Positions 21,327 through 32,900 of a stretch of 64,000 nt of DNA are shown here, in pieces. The stretch is from positions 1 through 64,000 of the forward strand of contig JAIQDT010007383.1 of assembly GCA_021521415.1 (NCBI GenBank), given 5' to 3'. This stretch comes from Bidens hawaiensis (lineage: Eukaryota; Streptophyta; Magnoliopsida; Asterales; Asteraceae). The notes beneath the pieces were generated by a model that was not told where the DNA came from, did not search any database, and saw only the letters and a program-made list of their open reading frames with translations. The position numbers were made by a program, and so were the translations under genes. Position 1 is the first letter of the stretch, and every line of letters starts with the position of its first letter.

Positions 21327-24300
21327 ATGCCTCCGCTATCTCGCCGATTTCAGAGAAGAGAAGCCTCGCGCATGCGTAGACAGCAACGTTCCCAGGAAAT
21401 GGCCGCCGCAATAGCCCAAGCCTTGAGCCAAAACAATACCTCCAGTTATAACATTAAATCCTTCAACGCGGGTAACCCTCCAAAGTTCACAGGTCTTGAA
21501 GGAGCCACCGTGATGCTCCAGTGGCTTGAGAAAATAGAAAACACTTTCCTCCATACCCAATGCCCCTCAGACAGACGAACCCTGTATGCTTCCAGTGTCC
21601 TGGAATCTAGAGCGCTTATATGGTGGAATGGAGTAGCTCATGCGCGTGGCGCAGAGGCTGCTTCTAGCATGACATGGGAAGAATTCAAGGAAATTCTGAC
21701 GCGAGAATTCTGCCCTCCCAACGAAGTTAAGCGCCTGGAGGAGGAATTTTGGAATCTTAAGCAGTACAGCGGTGAAGCGCGCGAGTACGCGACGCGCTTC
21801 CATGAACTAAGCCTGCTTGTCCCTCACCTTGTTACCCCTTCCCGCCGAGCCATAGAGAAATTCCTTGGGGGTCTCCCCATGGAAATTCAAGATTCTGTAT
21901 GGGCCAGAAACCCAGTAACCCTCTCTGACGCCATTGAGTTGGCCGCTGTGCTCAGCGACAACCATGTCAGAGCAGGAACCCTGTTCCTGCGGGGAACAGA
22001 AAAGACCAAACTCACCAAGACTGTCCCTGAACCAACAGAAACCAAACCAGAACCCTCAAACCGTAACAACCTCAAGCGCAGGCGCAAGGCCTATGCGCTT
22101 ACCAACCCGCCCATTGCCCAGCAACCCGCATACCAACCTCCAGTTTATGCGCCTAACCCTCTGTCAGCCTACCCAACTCCCCCTATAGTCCACAACTATG
22201 CCTTAACCAATCCAGCACTCCCTGCCCCTCCACCTAAGAAACCTTACACAGGAAATCAACCCTTTTGCCCAACCTGTAGACTTCACCACCCAACCCAAAC
22301 CCCGTGTCGACAATGTAACCGATGTGGCCGCGTTGGTCACTCTGCCGAATACTGTAGAGTCCCTCTCGCCAACCCAATTGCGCCAACACCACCAGTCTAC
22401 CCGCAGAACCCTCAACCAACCTACCAAAACCCACGACCCAGGTCGTGCTATAACTGCGGTGATCCCAGTCATTTCCGGAACGCGTGCCCGAGACTACAAG
22501 TGCAAATCACACAAGCGAATCCGGTGAACCAGATTTCGAACCAAGTAACGCGTGGACGAGCTTTTAACATAACCGCGCACCAAGCGCAAGCGAATAATGA
22601 CGTAGTTAATGGTACATTTTTGCTTAACGGATTTTATGCTTCTGTACTTTTTGATACTGGCGCCGATCGAAGTTTTATCTCTCGCGCCTTCGAGCAGAAG
22701 CTTGCGCGACCGCGCAGCGATTTAAAAGAGAATTTTTCAGTTGAATTGGCTAATGGTGAAATTATTTTAATAAACTCAGTGATTAAAGATTGTACGCTTA
22801 ACCTTAACGAAAACGATTTTCTAATCGATCTCATCCCCATGCCTCTTGGAAGCTTTGATGTTATTATTGGTATGGACTGGCTTTCGAAGAATCGCGCCGA
22901 AGTTATTTGCGCCAAGAAGTTGATTCGCATTCCTCGAGAAAATGGTGATCTTCATATCTACGGCGAAAAACCCTCCAGTGGTCTTAAACTTATGTCTTGC
23001 GCCGAAGCCCAAAGACTCATGCGGAAGAAGTGTATTGCATTTCTAGCCCATGTGGTTAAACCTGCTGAAGAAAAGAAGCTTCGCGATATCCCTGTTGTGC
23101 GTGATTTCCCTGAAGTTTTTCCTGATGATCTTCCTGGTATCCCTCCCGCTCGAGAAGTCGAGTTCCGTATTGATCTTGTCCCTGGTGCTTCCCCCGTAGC
23201 TAAATCTCCTTATCGTCTTGCACCCGCTGAGATGCAAGAATTGGCAAGCCAACTTCAAGAGTTGACAGCTAAAGGATTCATTCGCCCTAGCTCTTCGCCC
23301 TGGGGTGCTCCGGTGTTGTTCGTTAAAAAGAAAGATGGATCGTTTCGCATGTGTATTGATTACCGCGAGTTGAACAAACTCACCATTAAAAACCGGTATC
23401 CCTTACCGCGCATTGACGACCTCTTTGATCAACTCCAAGGTGCCTCTTGTTTCTCGAAGATTGATCTCCGCTCTGGCTATCACCAGTTGCGCATCCGCGA
23501 TAAAGATGTTCCGAAGACTGCTTTTCGAACTCGTTATGGCCATTTTGAATTCTTGGTCATGTCCTTCGGTTTGACCAACGCACCCGCCGTTTTCATGGAT
23601 CTAATGAATCGGGTGTGTAGGCCTTTCTTGGATAAATTCGTGATTGTGTTTATCGATGATGTTCTGGTGTATTCTAAGACCAAGGCCGAGCATGAGCAAC
23701 ATCTCCGATTGGTATTGCAAAAGCTTAAAGCTGAGCAACTCTATGCTAAGCTTTCCAAGTGTGAATTTTGGTCTGATGAAGGACAGTTTCTTGGCCATGT
23801 TGTGAACAAGATGGGTATTCATGTCGACCCATCCAAAATTGAAGCAATCAAGAACTGGATTACGCCATCCTCTCCTTCTGAGATCCGTTCCTTTCTGGGC
23901 TTAGCTGGTTATTACCGGCGCTTCATTTCGAACTTCTCAAAGATCGCTTTGCCTTTAACAGCTTTAACGCACAAAGGTAAACCATATATTTGGGGCTCGA
24001 AGCAAGAAGAAGCCTTTCTGACGCTCAAGTGTTTGTTGTGTGAAGCTCCTGTTCTTGCGCTACCTGAGGGTAATGATGATTTTGTCGTGTACTGCGATGC
24101 CTCCAACCAAGGTCTCGGTTGTGTTCTTATGCAACGAGGCAAGGTTATCGCTTACGCATCAAGGCAACTTAAGGTTCATAAAAAGAATTATACAACTCAC
24201 GATCTCGAACTTGGTGCAGTTGTCTTTGCCTTGAAGATCTGGAGACACTACCTTTATGGTACTAAGTGTATCCTCTACACTGACCATAAAAGCCTTCAGC

Positions 24301-25937
24301 ATATCTTTGATCAAAAGGAACTTAACATGAGGCAACGCCGATGGAACGAACTCATCAGCGATTACGATTGTGAGATCCGGTATCATCCTGGTAAGGCTAA
24401 TGTGGTAGCCGACGCGCTCAGCCGAAAACCCTGCCAGCTTAACTGTATTTTGCCGCGCACGCAGCTTCACTTTGCGCCGATCCAAAGCAACCTTGAATCG
24501 CGTATTCGTGACGCGCAGCGCGCATCCATCAGTAATGGTAACCTTCGCGCCGAGTTAGCGTGTGGCGCGGAAGCACACTTTGTTCCTAATCTGAGTGGAA
24601 TTCTCTGCTATCTCAATCGCATCTGGATTCCCTTTAATGAGTATCTTCGCGCTGATATCCTGAGTGAAGCGCATAAATCTCGGTATTCCGTTCATCCTGG
24701 CGCTGATAAGATGTACAAGGATTTGCGCATTACTTATTGGTGGCCCGGTATGAAAAAGGATATTGCTGTGTTCGTAGCTAAATGCCTGACTTGTTCTAAA
24801 GTAAAAGCTGAACACGAACGCCCATCTGGTTTGCTCGAACAACCAGAAATTCCTACGTGGAAATGGGAATGTGTAGCGATGGACTTTATTACCAAGTTAC
24901 CTTTGACAGCAAGCAAACATGATAGCATTTGGGTAATAGTGGATCGTTTGACTAAGTCTGCTCACTTTCTGCCCATTCGTGAAAACTACCGTGTTGAGCA
25001 ACTCGCGCAGCTTTATGTCAAGGAAATTGTCTGCCGCCATGGTACTCCTTTGAGCATCATATCCGATCGCGATGGCCGTTTTATATCTCGCTTTTGGAAA
25101 TCTCTCCAATCTGCGCTAGGAACTCGCTTGGACATGAGTACGGCATATCATCCTCAGACTGACGGTCAGTCTGAGCGAACTATTCAAACTCTTGAGGATA
25201 TGCTCCGATCTTGTGTTCTTGATTTTGGAGGTAATTGGGATTCACACCTGCCTTTGATTGAGTTCTCTTATAATAACAGCTATCATTCCAGTATCGGTAT
25301 GGCCCCATTTGAAGCACTTTACGGTCGTAAGTGCCGCTCCCCGATCTGTTGGAGCGAAGTGGGTGAAACTCAAATCACAGGACCCGAACTTGTTCAAGAG
25401 ACAACCGATAAAATCGCCAAGATCCGTGATCATCTGCTGACTGCCAGAAGCCGACAGAAGAGTTACGCAGATCGTAGGCGAAAGCCTCTCGAATTTCAAG
25501 TTGGTGATCTTGTTCTCCTCAAAGTGTCGCCTTGGAAAGGTGTTGTCCGCTTTGGGAAGAAGGGTAAGCTTGCTCCTCGATATGTTGGACCATTTAAGAT
25601 TCTCGCGCGTGTAGGAAAAGTTGCCTACAGACTAGACCTGCCGCCCGCGCTCAGTAATGTGCATCCAACGTTCCATGTATCCAATCTCAAGAAGTGTTTA
25701 GCTGACGAGAACCTTCACATTCCACTTGATGAAGTTCAAGTTGATGAAACTATGCATTTTGTTGAGAAGCCTGTTGAGATTATGGATCGCGAGGTTAAGC
25801 AAACCAAGCGCAGTCGTATCCCTATCGTGAAAGTTCGCTGGGAGTCCAAGCGCGGAGCCGAGTTTACATGGGAAAGGGAAGATCAAATGAAGATCAAGTA
25901 CCCGCACCTGTTCTCTGCGCAACCTACTTCGAGATAA
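21327..25937 (+). CDS. Gag-pol polyprotein of the Tekay-type Ty3/gypsy element
   Basis: One open frame of 1536 residues. Gag capsid region about 45-225; two CX2CX4HX4C zinc knuckles at about 330-343 ([14 protein letters not shown]) and 374-387 ([14 protein letters not shown]). Aspartic protease with [12 protein letters not shown] (D443). Reverse transcriptase about 615-800 with FIDDVLVYS (D777, D778). RNase H with D924, E961 and D986. Integrase with HHCC zinc site (H1116, H1123, C1153, C1156) and the D1186-D1247-E1283 triad (D,D35E), then GPF motif at about 1421 and a C-terminal chromodomain-like segment (about 1472-1529) containing [16 protein letters not shown]. No stop or frameshift was seen, and all catalytic residues are present. 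The start is the first ATG after the leader. Gag and pol lie in one frame, so no programmed shift is needed. Confidence 0.96.
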   Translation: MPPLSRRFQRREASRMRRQQRSQEMAAAIAQALSQNNTSSYNIKSFNAGNPPKFTGLEGATVMLQWLEKIENTFLHTQCPSDRRTLYASSVLESRALIWWNGVAHARGAEAASSMTWEEFKEILTREFCPPNEVKRLEEEFWNLKQYSGEAREYATRFHELSLLVPHLVTPSRRAIEKFLGGLPMEIQDSVWARNPVTLSDAIELAAVLSDNHVRAGTLFLRGTEKTKLTKTVPEPTETKPEPSNRNNLKRRRKAYALTNPPIAQQPAYQPPVYAPNPLSAYPTPPIVHNYALTNPALPAPPPKKPYTGNQPFCPTCRLHHPTQTPCRQCNRCGRVGHSAEYCRVPLANPIAPTPPVYPQNPQPTYQNPRPRSCYNCGDPSHFRNACPRLQVQITQANPVNQISNQVTRGRAFNITAHQAQANNDVVNGTFLLNGFYASVLFDTGADRSFISRAFEQKLARPRSDLKENFSVELANGEIILINSVIKDCTLNLNENDFLIDLIPMPLGSFDVIIGMDWLSKNRAEVICAKKLIRIPRENGDLHIYGEKPSSGLKLMSCAEAQRLMRKKCIAFLAHVVKPAEEKKLRDIPVVRDFPEVFPDDLPGIPPAREVEFRIDLVPGASPVAKSPYRLAPAEMQELASQLQELTAKGFIRPSSSPWGAPVLFVKKKDGSFRMCIDYRELNKLTIKNRYPLPRIDDLFDQLQGASCFSKIDLRSGYHQLRIRDKDVPKTAFRTRYGHFEFLVMSFGLTNAPAVFMDLMNRVCRPFLDKFVIVFIDDVLVYSKTKAEHEQHLRLVLQKLKAEQLYAKLSKCEFWSDEGQFLGHVVNKMGIHVDPSKIEAIKNWITPSSPSEIRSFLGLAGYYRRFISNFSKIALPLTALTHKGKPYIWGSKQEEAFLTLKCLLCEAPVLALPEGNDDFVVYCDASNQGLGCVLMQRGKVIAYASRQLKVHKKNYTTHDLELGAVVFALKIWRHYLYGTKCILYTDHKSLQHIFDQKELNMRQRRWNELISDYDCEIRYHPGKANVVADALSRKPCQLNCILPRTQLHFAPIQSNLESRIRDAQRASISNGNLRAELACGAEAHFVPNLSGILCYLNRIWIPFNEYLRADILSEAHKSRYSVHPGADKMYKDLRITYWWPGMKKDIAVFVAKCLTCSKVKAEHERPSGLLEQPEIPTWKWECVAMDFITKLPLTASKHDSIWVIVDRLTKSAHFLPIRENYRVEQLAQLYVKEIVCRHGTPLSIISDRDGRFISRFWKSLQSALGTRLDMSTAYHPQTDGQSERTIQTLEDMLRSCVLDFGGNWDSHLPLIEFSYNNSYHSSIGMAPFEALYGRKCRSPICWSEVGETQITGPELVQETTDKIAKIRDHLLTARSRQKSYADRRRKPLEFQVGDLVLLKVSPWKGVVRFGKKGKLAPRYVGPFKILARVGKVAYRLDLPPALSNVHPTFHVSNLKKCLADENLHIPLDEVQVDETMHFVEKPVEIMDREVKQTKRSRIPIVKVRWESKRGAEFTWEREDQMKIKYPHLFSAQPTSR

Positions 25938-25957
25938 ATTTCGGGACGAAATTTCTT

Positions 25958-25971
25958 AAAGTAGGGGAGAC
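25958..25971 (+). other. Polypurine tract before the 3' LTR
   Basis: AAAGTAGGGGAGAC directly precedes the TG of the right LTR at 25972. It would prime plus-strand DNA synthesis. Confidence 0.8.
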
Positions 25972-27904
25972 TGTGACATCTGCCCTGATCCGACCCGACC
26001 CAGGTACCCGTTTCTCTGACCCGATCTCTTTCTTTTATGATTTAATATTTATTTATACTTATACTTTATTTTTAATAATAATAATATGTATTTTCCTTCC
26101 CGCCTCTTTCTCTCTCTTTTTCTTTCCGCCGTCCCGTCCCTCTCCTTTTCTCTCTTTCCGCCTTCTTTTCCCTCTTGTCGCCGTCCCGCCCTTAAGCCTT
26201 GTTTCAGGTTGTCTGCGCAGCTCCACGCGCCAGACTCCCTTACAAGGAATCCTGCATGAAGACCATCTGTTCCTGCGATACGCGAGACGAACTCTTCTCG
26301 CAGCGCGCTAAGAATTGTAGTTCATCCCTCGACGCGCGAAGAATTATAGTTCTTCCCGCGGCGCGCTAGGAATCTTAGTTCCTCCCGCGGCGCGCTAAGA
26401 AATGTGATTCTTCCCGCGGCGCGTTTAGAAATGTAGTTCTTTCCGCGACGCGTTAAGGTTGTTTCTGTCTGCCTTCGCGCTCGCGCTCTCTTGACCTTCT
26501 GTGTCTGCCTTCGCGCCTTAGCCTTCTCGCGCTAAACCCTTTGAGTTTTCTTCTGTTTAATCTAGCCGTTTGCTTTTGTGTTGTCTTATCTTTTGTGCTG
26601 TTGACCTAATCTGCTTTATGTCTGAAAAGTTACTTTCGGCGCAGCATGCGCGCCAACCCCATTGGTTGGCAGAAAAAGTGACTGACATAATCTTTTGAGA
26701 TCTGCTTTTGCCATGCTTGACCAGTACCTTTATCTGAACTGCCCATGCCTTTTTACTGTTCCCTGACAGCTTTATCTTGCCCCCTGCAGCTGCCATATCT
26801 TTTGATATCTTTTGTTATCTTTTGTTTTGTCTTGTTCTGTTTGTCTTGGAACCTTTTCCCCCTTTTTCTGGATTTATGTCTCCTAGGGTTTTCCTATAAA
26901 TAATAGTATTATTTTTCTTAACACTACACACACAAACACTTAATCTCTCCTGTTTTCCTTGCTCTCTCTGCCGCCTCCTCTCTGCCTCCGTCTTCCTCTC
27001 CGTTCTGCCTTGCTTTTCCGGTAATATATATATATTATATATTAAATATGCTAACTTATAATCAAGACTTAAAACAGATCGTTAAAACAATAATCTTTAA
27101 TTATAGGTTAACTTGTGCTTGTTTAAAGTTGGTTCTTGCTTTATCTTACACCGCATCGTTTATCAAGTGAGTAATCTCGTACCTAATCCCTTTTTATTTT
27201 TAATGTTTTGGGATGTTCATGTGTTCATACAAACTTAGAGTCTTAAACTTGTTTATGAACTTTAGTCGCGCAGTATCCCATGTGTTGAGGACGTTTACTT
27301 GGCTGTTTATTTGTATGTGTGTATCATTAACCGCTTTGTTCGGCCTATTCCGAAGTTTTCATGGATCCATTAGATGAACACGGGAGACCTATCGTTTACG
27401 GTTTTCTTGTTTTACACTTGCACAGATGTTTTCTCGTTTTTGTGCTCAATTGGGAGCACGGATTGAACTATGAACTATGAGCTATGATCTATTTAGGCTT
27501 GATCACAATCTGATTGCACCCTTGTTAAACACCAGACATACACGTGTTGCGCGCAGATTTATTATTATCTATGTATTGTATTAAACTTGATTTCTCACCA
27601 GCACGCAAGTGTTTGACGTTTATTTTAACACATGTTCAGGTTTGCAGTAGCTGTTTTGGAGCTTGTGGACACATAGGACGTTTTTACTTTTGGACCTAGA
27701 TTAAAATGTATCAAGACAAGTTATTGCTGTTCAAATATTTTGATTTATAATATATTGATTTATGATGATTTATGTTATCTTACTTTTACTTTGCGCGTGC
27801 GCGAATGAATGTATTTATTAAATATTGACACCCAATAGTGTCACGAGTAATGAAACAATATGTGGCGCCCCGATGTATAATCCGCCTTTGGTCGGGGTGT
27901 TACA
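25972..27904 (+). repeat. 3' LTR of the Tekay-type element (1933 bp)
   Basis: It begins TGTGACATCTGCCC and ends TCGGGGTGTTACA, followed by the TAAAC target duplication. It matches the left LTR nearly base for base, including an antisense 79-codon frame in each copy (19325-19564 and 26557-26796), which is shared because the LTRs are copies and not because it is a gene. Confidence 0.93.
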
Positions 27905-27909
27905 TAAAC

Positions 27910-29214
27910 CACTAAGGATCCCATGGTTTTTGAAACTAAAGAATGATCATTCTGAGAACCAAGATACCACCCTGACTTTAAAGCAAATGATAATTTACCA
28001 TACCATTTTCTAGAAGCCTGTTTCAAACCATATAAGGATTTCTGAAGTTTCAACACTTGATCACCAGAAAGTTGTATACCAAGTGGTGGCATCACATATA
28101 TATCTTCATCTAAATCCCCATGAAGAAAAGCATTATTAACATCTAGCTGAAATAGAGGTCAACTTCTCTTCGTAGCAACAGCTACAAGGCTTCTAATAGT
28201 AGTCATCTTGATAACATGAGAAAAAATTTCAGTGTAATCAATCCCTTCTTTTTGAGTATCTCCTCTCACCACCAATCTAGCCTTACAACGTTCAGTAGCC
28301 CCATTCGCGTTGTGTTAAACTTTAAACACCCATTTTCACTTAATGGCTTTCTTTCCAGGGGGAGATCAATAACAATCCAGGTTTGACTGGTTTCAAGAGC
28401 CTTAAACTCAGCATGCATGGCATCTTGTCATTCAAGAATACCAATAGCTTCCTTATATTAAATAGGCTCATGTAAATCAGAGATTGCTCAGGTGAGAAAC
28501 TGACTGATAAGAAGAAGATGATAAGAAGAACAAGAGATAAAAGAACAGGAAGATTTAGTGATAGTGTGGAAACAATGATGAGAAGATTCAAAGTTTTTGC
28601 AAACATAATCATTTAAGTATGAGGGTGGAACAAATGTTCTCGAAGATCTTCGAACAGGATCAGGGTGAGTATTAAAAAGAGGAACAGGGATAGGAATGGA
28701 AGATGAAGGATTAGGAGCGGGATCAGTAGGAGTAGAAAGAGGAGTAGACAAAGGATCATCAAAAAATCAATTGATAAGATCAATAGATGGAAAAATGAAA
28801 CTATCTTTGGATTTAGTTATAGAGGGAGATTTCAAAGAAAACAACGTCTCGTGAAATAACAACTTTGTTTGTGTCAAGTTCATTCAATTTGTATGCCTTT
28901 TTACCTAGAGGATAACCCAGAAAAACACAAGGCACAACCCTTGGTTTGAATTTATCTCTTCCATGAGATAAGGTAGAATCAGAAGCAAGACAATGAAAAG
29001 ACTTCAGATGATCATAAGAAGGAGTCTTTCCTGTTAAAACCTCATAATGGGTTTTATTGCTAAGAATTTCAGTAGGATACCGATTGATTAAATGTGTTGC
29101 GGTTGACACACAATCACCCCAAAACTGAAGCGACAGATTAGATTGACACATAAGACCTCTTGAGGTTTCAAGCAAATGTTTATGCTTTCTTTCAACAATG
29201 CCATTTTGTTAAAG
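27910..29214 (-). pseudogene. Copia integrase C-terminal half and RT N-terminal half (broken)
   Basis: Reading the minus strand from 29214: QNGIVERKHKHLLETSRGLM and HLINRYPTEILSNKTHYEVL (integrase), CVFLGYPLGKKAYKL, then a proline/serine-rich linker with RRSSRTFVPPSYL. RT motifs follow: [41 protein letters not shown] and QNDHSLV. There are frameshifts near 28500, 28340 and elsewhere. It breaks off at the gypsy insertion. Confidence 0.85.
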
Positions 29215-29219
29215 GAGAG

Positions 29220-30395
29220 TGACGGGTGGATTGTAGAGCCACCCTTAAGTGTCGTAATTTGAGTTAAAACGTGTGCGTTTATGTATAAATTCAAGGATTT
29301 GGATTACTACACTATGTTGTGTTAACGCAGGTACAAATGAGGAGAAAAGGTTGTTCGAGTGTGTTCAGATGAAAAGGAACAAGAGAGTCAATGCGGGAAG
29401 TCAACAACCAAGAATTTATAAAGAAAAATGGAATTTTGAACTGGGTCTACCGTAGCTTACGGTAGCCACCGTAAGCTACGCTAGGGGTCTACCGTAAAAA
29501 GCCACCGTAAACAGACACTTTCACCGTAAGAACTTCAGGGCTACCGTAACTTACGGTAGCCACCGTAGCTTACTGTAGCCTCGGCATTTTAATGTCGGTT
29601 ACAACTCGAAAAATGGGTTTTAAAGGACTTTTGGGTTCCATTCTTGGGTATTCCGTTCTAGACAATTGTTGGGGGTGATTCTAGTGCTTGAGAACAAGAT
29701 TTTGAGTATTTCTAATTGAAGAATAACACCTTAATCTTGGATTGCATCGGATTAAACTTGGTATGATGATTTCAATTATGTGTGGCTAAAACTTCTAGTA
29801 TTTCTCTTGAGTGTAAGGTTATTGCAATACTCTTTTTGTTTATTGCTCTTGCACTTGGATTGATTATCAAATCGTTTAGATTAATATAATCACGTTGTTT
29901 GTTTGATTGTTTGTAATTTTTCCATATCGTTTAACCTAGTTTTGTTCTATACGTTCTTGGTGTTGTTGACAATCGAGATTTAGTAGAAAAAATTAGGGTT
30001 AAGATTATATTGATTGATTACCAAATAACGACCTTGCGTTCTAGGAATCCGAGTACTTAGTTCTTGATTAATCACAAACAATTACACTTACACGAAATCA
30101 AGATATTATGATTTATCCATTGAACTTAAACAAAAGAGTTGCTTAATAACCGAACTCCAAGAGGAATGCTCATTTAATCAATTGTTTACAACCTTCGTTT
30201 AGTTTATTTAGTTTATAAAATCAAATCAAAACCAACTTGAGAATTACTTTTTCGTCATTTACATTTATATTATTTTAATTGTTGAGTTACTTAGTAACAC
30301 ATATTCCACAAACTCCTCGTGTTCAACACCCACTTACCGCTATGTAGTTAGTTGTATTTGATTTATTTTTGCGCTAGTCTTCGACCTCGTGACAG
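29220..30395. mobile_element. Solo LTR (1176 bp) inserted in the copia integrase
   Basis: It starts TGACGGGTGG and ends CCTCGTGACA, with a perfect GAGAG duplication at 29215-29219 and 30396-30400. The copia integrase reading stops at HQTTC on one side and resumes just before QNG on the other, which fixes the borders. No internal coding sequence is present. It carries the inverted-word block at 29447-29583. Confidence 0.87.
29447..29583. repeat. Inverted-word array TACCGTAGCTTACGGTA in the solo LTR
   Basis: CTACCGTAGCTTACGGTAGC, CACCGTAAGCTACG, CTACCGTAACTTACGGTAGC and CACCGTAGCTTACTGTAGCC alternate over about 135 bp. Each is close to a perfect palindrome and neighbours are inverted copies, so the transcript could form alternative hairpins. 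Confidence 0.8.
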
Positions 30396-30400
30396 AGAGC

Positions 30401-32345
30401 TTCACACGTGGTCTGGTGAATAATTACTTTACTCAACAAATAAGCACTTTGAATTGATTCAGACCCCGGTTCAAAAGCATTATCGGATCTGATGCATTTC
30501 ACAGTGGTGCCAAACTGGTTGCTAAGCATTTCAATAAATGATTGAAGTATAGGAAAAGCATTGCTTTTTGTTGAAAGTAAGCGTGTCCATGTGGCATACT
30601 AAAATCATCCACTATGGTTTGTAAATATCTAAAACCATTGTATGTAGGTGTGTTATACGTACGGACCCAAACATCGACGTTAATTAGCTCAAAGATTTTA
30701 CTAGTTGATGTGGTACTAGTAGGAAATGGCATTTTATGTTGTCGTGCCTTACGACAAATATCACAATGTCAATAGATTTTAAGGAATCATTAGAAATGAA
30801 AGGCAATTTTGTTTCAGTCTGTAACTTGGTATATGACCAAGTTTGTTGTACCAAGTTTCACAACTTGCAATAAAATTACACACATTATTGGAAACAAAAT
30901 AATTAATAGGAAAATGTTTTGTGGCCTCAATAAGGTAAAGACCATTGAGCATATCACCAAGAGTTTGTGGCCTCTTCAGAGAAGGGGCATACAAAATACA
31001 TGCATTTTTAGAGAAAAAGACAATACTGTTAGTATCAATACATAATCTTGAGACAAAAAGAAGATTATGTGTAAAACGTGGCACTAAAAGAACATTCGAA
31101 AAAGAAATTTCATCGGTCAAAGGAACAGTCCCTTATTGATGGACTGTGATAGATGTGCCATAAGGAAGAGTGATAAAGCTAGGATTTTTAATAAAAGAAA
31201 AACTTGCAACAGATTTTGACCATGGCACATATGATCATTGGCACTAGTGTCAATGATCCATTTAAAATAATGTTTTAAAGAATTGCAAGATATTATACCT
31301 CTAAAAGATTCATGATTGATGATTGTGGCATGATTAGCAGTAGATGTGGTTGAAGCACTAGATTGAATTTTAGTATACTGTAATAGAATCATGAGATCAT
31401 TGTATTGTTGTTGAGTTATGGCTTGCTGTTGTTCAAATTGATTCTTATGAATACTTTGCCCTTGAACTTCAACAAGATTAGCAAACTTCTTGCCTTTGGT
31501 AAATTTGAAATCTTTAGGAAAACCAATCAGCTTATAACACTTGTTGGCCAAATGCCCATTCTTTTTTCAATGAGTGCACACCAAGGTTCTTCTATTCTCT
31601 CCTGTTCCCCCATTGGTGGGACCTTTACTAAGCGCATTCATGATTGCAGAAGAAGCAATGAAATCAGTGGTGGTATGAATCTCCTTCTGTTTCTCATCTT
31701 TTATGAGGACACCATAAGCACGATTGATAGAAGGAAGTGGTTGCATCATCAAAATGTTGCTTCTGATCATGTCATAGCTAGGATTAAGACCAACAAGAAA
31801 TTAAATCAGCCTCTGACCTTCTTCACTCTTGGCAAACAATTGTATAGCTCCACATGTACAGGAGGGAATAGTATTAATAGCATTCAGCTCATCCCAATTT
31901 GATTTCATCTTGGTAAAGTATGTAGCAATATCACTGGTACCCTGAGTGATTTGGCAAAGGTTCTTTTGTAGCTAATAAAACGTAGAACCATTTGCCTAAC
32001 CATATCTAGTGTTCAACTCATTATAAAGAATCTGAGCAGTTTCAGCATACAAGACACTATCACTGATGTCACGAGTGAGGGTGTTGAGAATCCATGATAT
32101 CACTATATCATTGCATTGTTGCCAAATTGCAAGATCTAGCTGGTTAACTGGCATAGTTAAAGTATTGTTAATGAAACCGAGCTTATTTTTAGCAGACAAA
32201 GCAATTATCATTGCTCTCTTCCATGCACACCATCAAAAAATTTTGAGACAAGGATCATACCAGGATGATTCGAAGGGTGAAAGTAAACAGGGTTCAAAGA
32301 ATCGATGGATGAATTCGGAAGAACAGAATTGTTCGAGTCTGCCGT
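30401..32345 (-). pseudogene. Copia gag, protease, GAG-pre-integrase and integrase N-terminal half (broken)
   Basis: Minus strand from about 32345: NHPGMILVSK and MIIALSAKNKLGFINNTL with DIVISWILNTLTRDISDSVL (UBN2-type gag). The zinc knuckle reads CTH-stop-KKNGHLANKCY, so its second Cys codon is now TGA. Protease reads WIIDTSANDHMC (DTGA changed to DTSA). Then VPRFTHNLLFVSRL, TLGDMLNGLYLIE, a GAG-pre-integrase block and the first integrase Asp in NVDVW and IVDDFS. Several frameshifts; the copia frame ends at the GAGAG solo LTR. Confidence 0.87.
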
Positions 32346-32767
32346 TGAATCATAGCAAAACGAAACAACGCTCGAAAAAACAATTTATGTGGCGTATAAG
32401 TGAGGACTTATGCGGCGTATAAGGCATGCGTCGTGTAACATATACGCCGGGTAAGATATACGCAGAAAAATCTAGAGAAGAAATATGGAGAAGTACGAAA
32501 CTCCAGTGAACAAAATCCGACGTCGAAATAGATCATTGACGGAAATAAAACAGAGTATATCAAAAAACGAAGAAAAAATCATCCAGTTTCAAAAGAAATT
32601 GAATGAAACGAACGGAATTGATCAAGGAAAAATCAATTCCCAAACAAGCACAAACGATCAAAGAAAATGATCAAAAGATCAAGAACAAACGGCAGATGAA
32701 GACTGAAGAGAGAAAACCGACAAATCAAGAGAAACCGGTTGAAACAAAGAGTAGGATTAAGAACTCT

Positions 32768-32779
32768 TATCTGATACCA
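32768..32779 (-). other. Primer-binding site of the copia element
   Basis: TGGTATCAGATA on the minus strand directly follows the LTR end at 32780. It matches the tRNA-iMet complement used by plant copia elements, with decay at the last two positions. Confidence 0.8.
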
Positions 32780-32900
32780 TGTAATCGTTGAAGAAACGAT
32801 GACACAGAAAGAAAAGAAGAGAAGTAAGAAAGGAAATTTTATTTCATCATAATGAAAATTACAAATAACAAGAAACAAGAAAACTATATATATATATATA

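Larger units (their letters stand above)
18739..27904 (+). mobile_element. Complete young Ty3/gypsy chromovirus (Tekay-type)
   Basis: 9166 bp with a perfect TAAAC target duplication (18734-18738 and 27905-27909). It has two almost identical LTRs, a tRNA-iMet primer-binding site, one unbroken gag-pol frame and a polypurine tract. By eye the LTRs differ by one T indel, one substitution (19024 G against A in the right copy) and the last base (C against A). The order PR-RT-RH-IN places it in Ty3/gypsy, and the C-terminal chromodomain-like segment in the chromoviruses. All parts needed for transposition look present. Confidence 0.95.

Noticed and set aside
21336..25922. Many short frames on the minus strand and in other plus frames across the gag-pol gene
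   Set aside because: They overlap the 1536-residue polyprotein, have no family signature and are shadows of its coding bias.
31405..31902. 165-codon plus-strand frame
   Set aside because: It is antisense to the copia gag/zinc-knuckle region, which has clear protein similarity on the minus strand.
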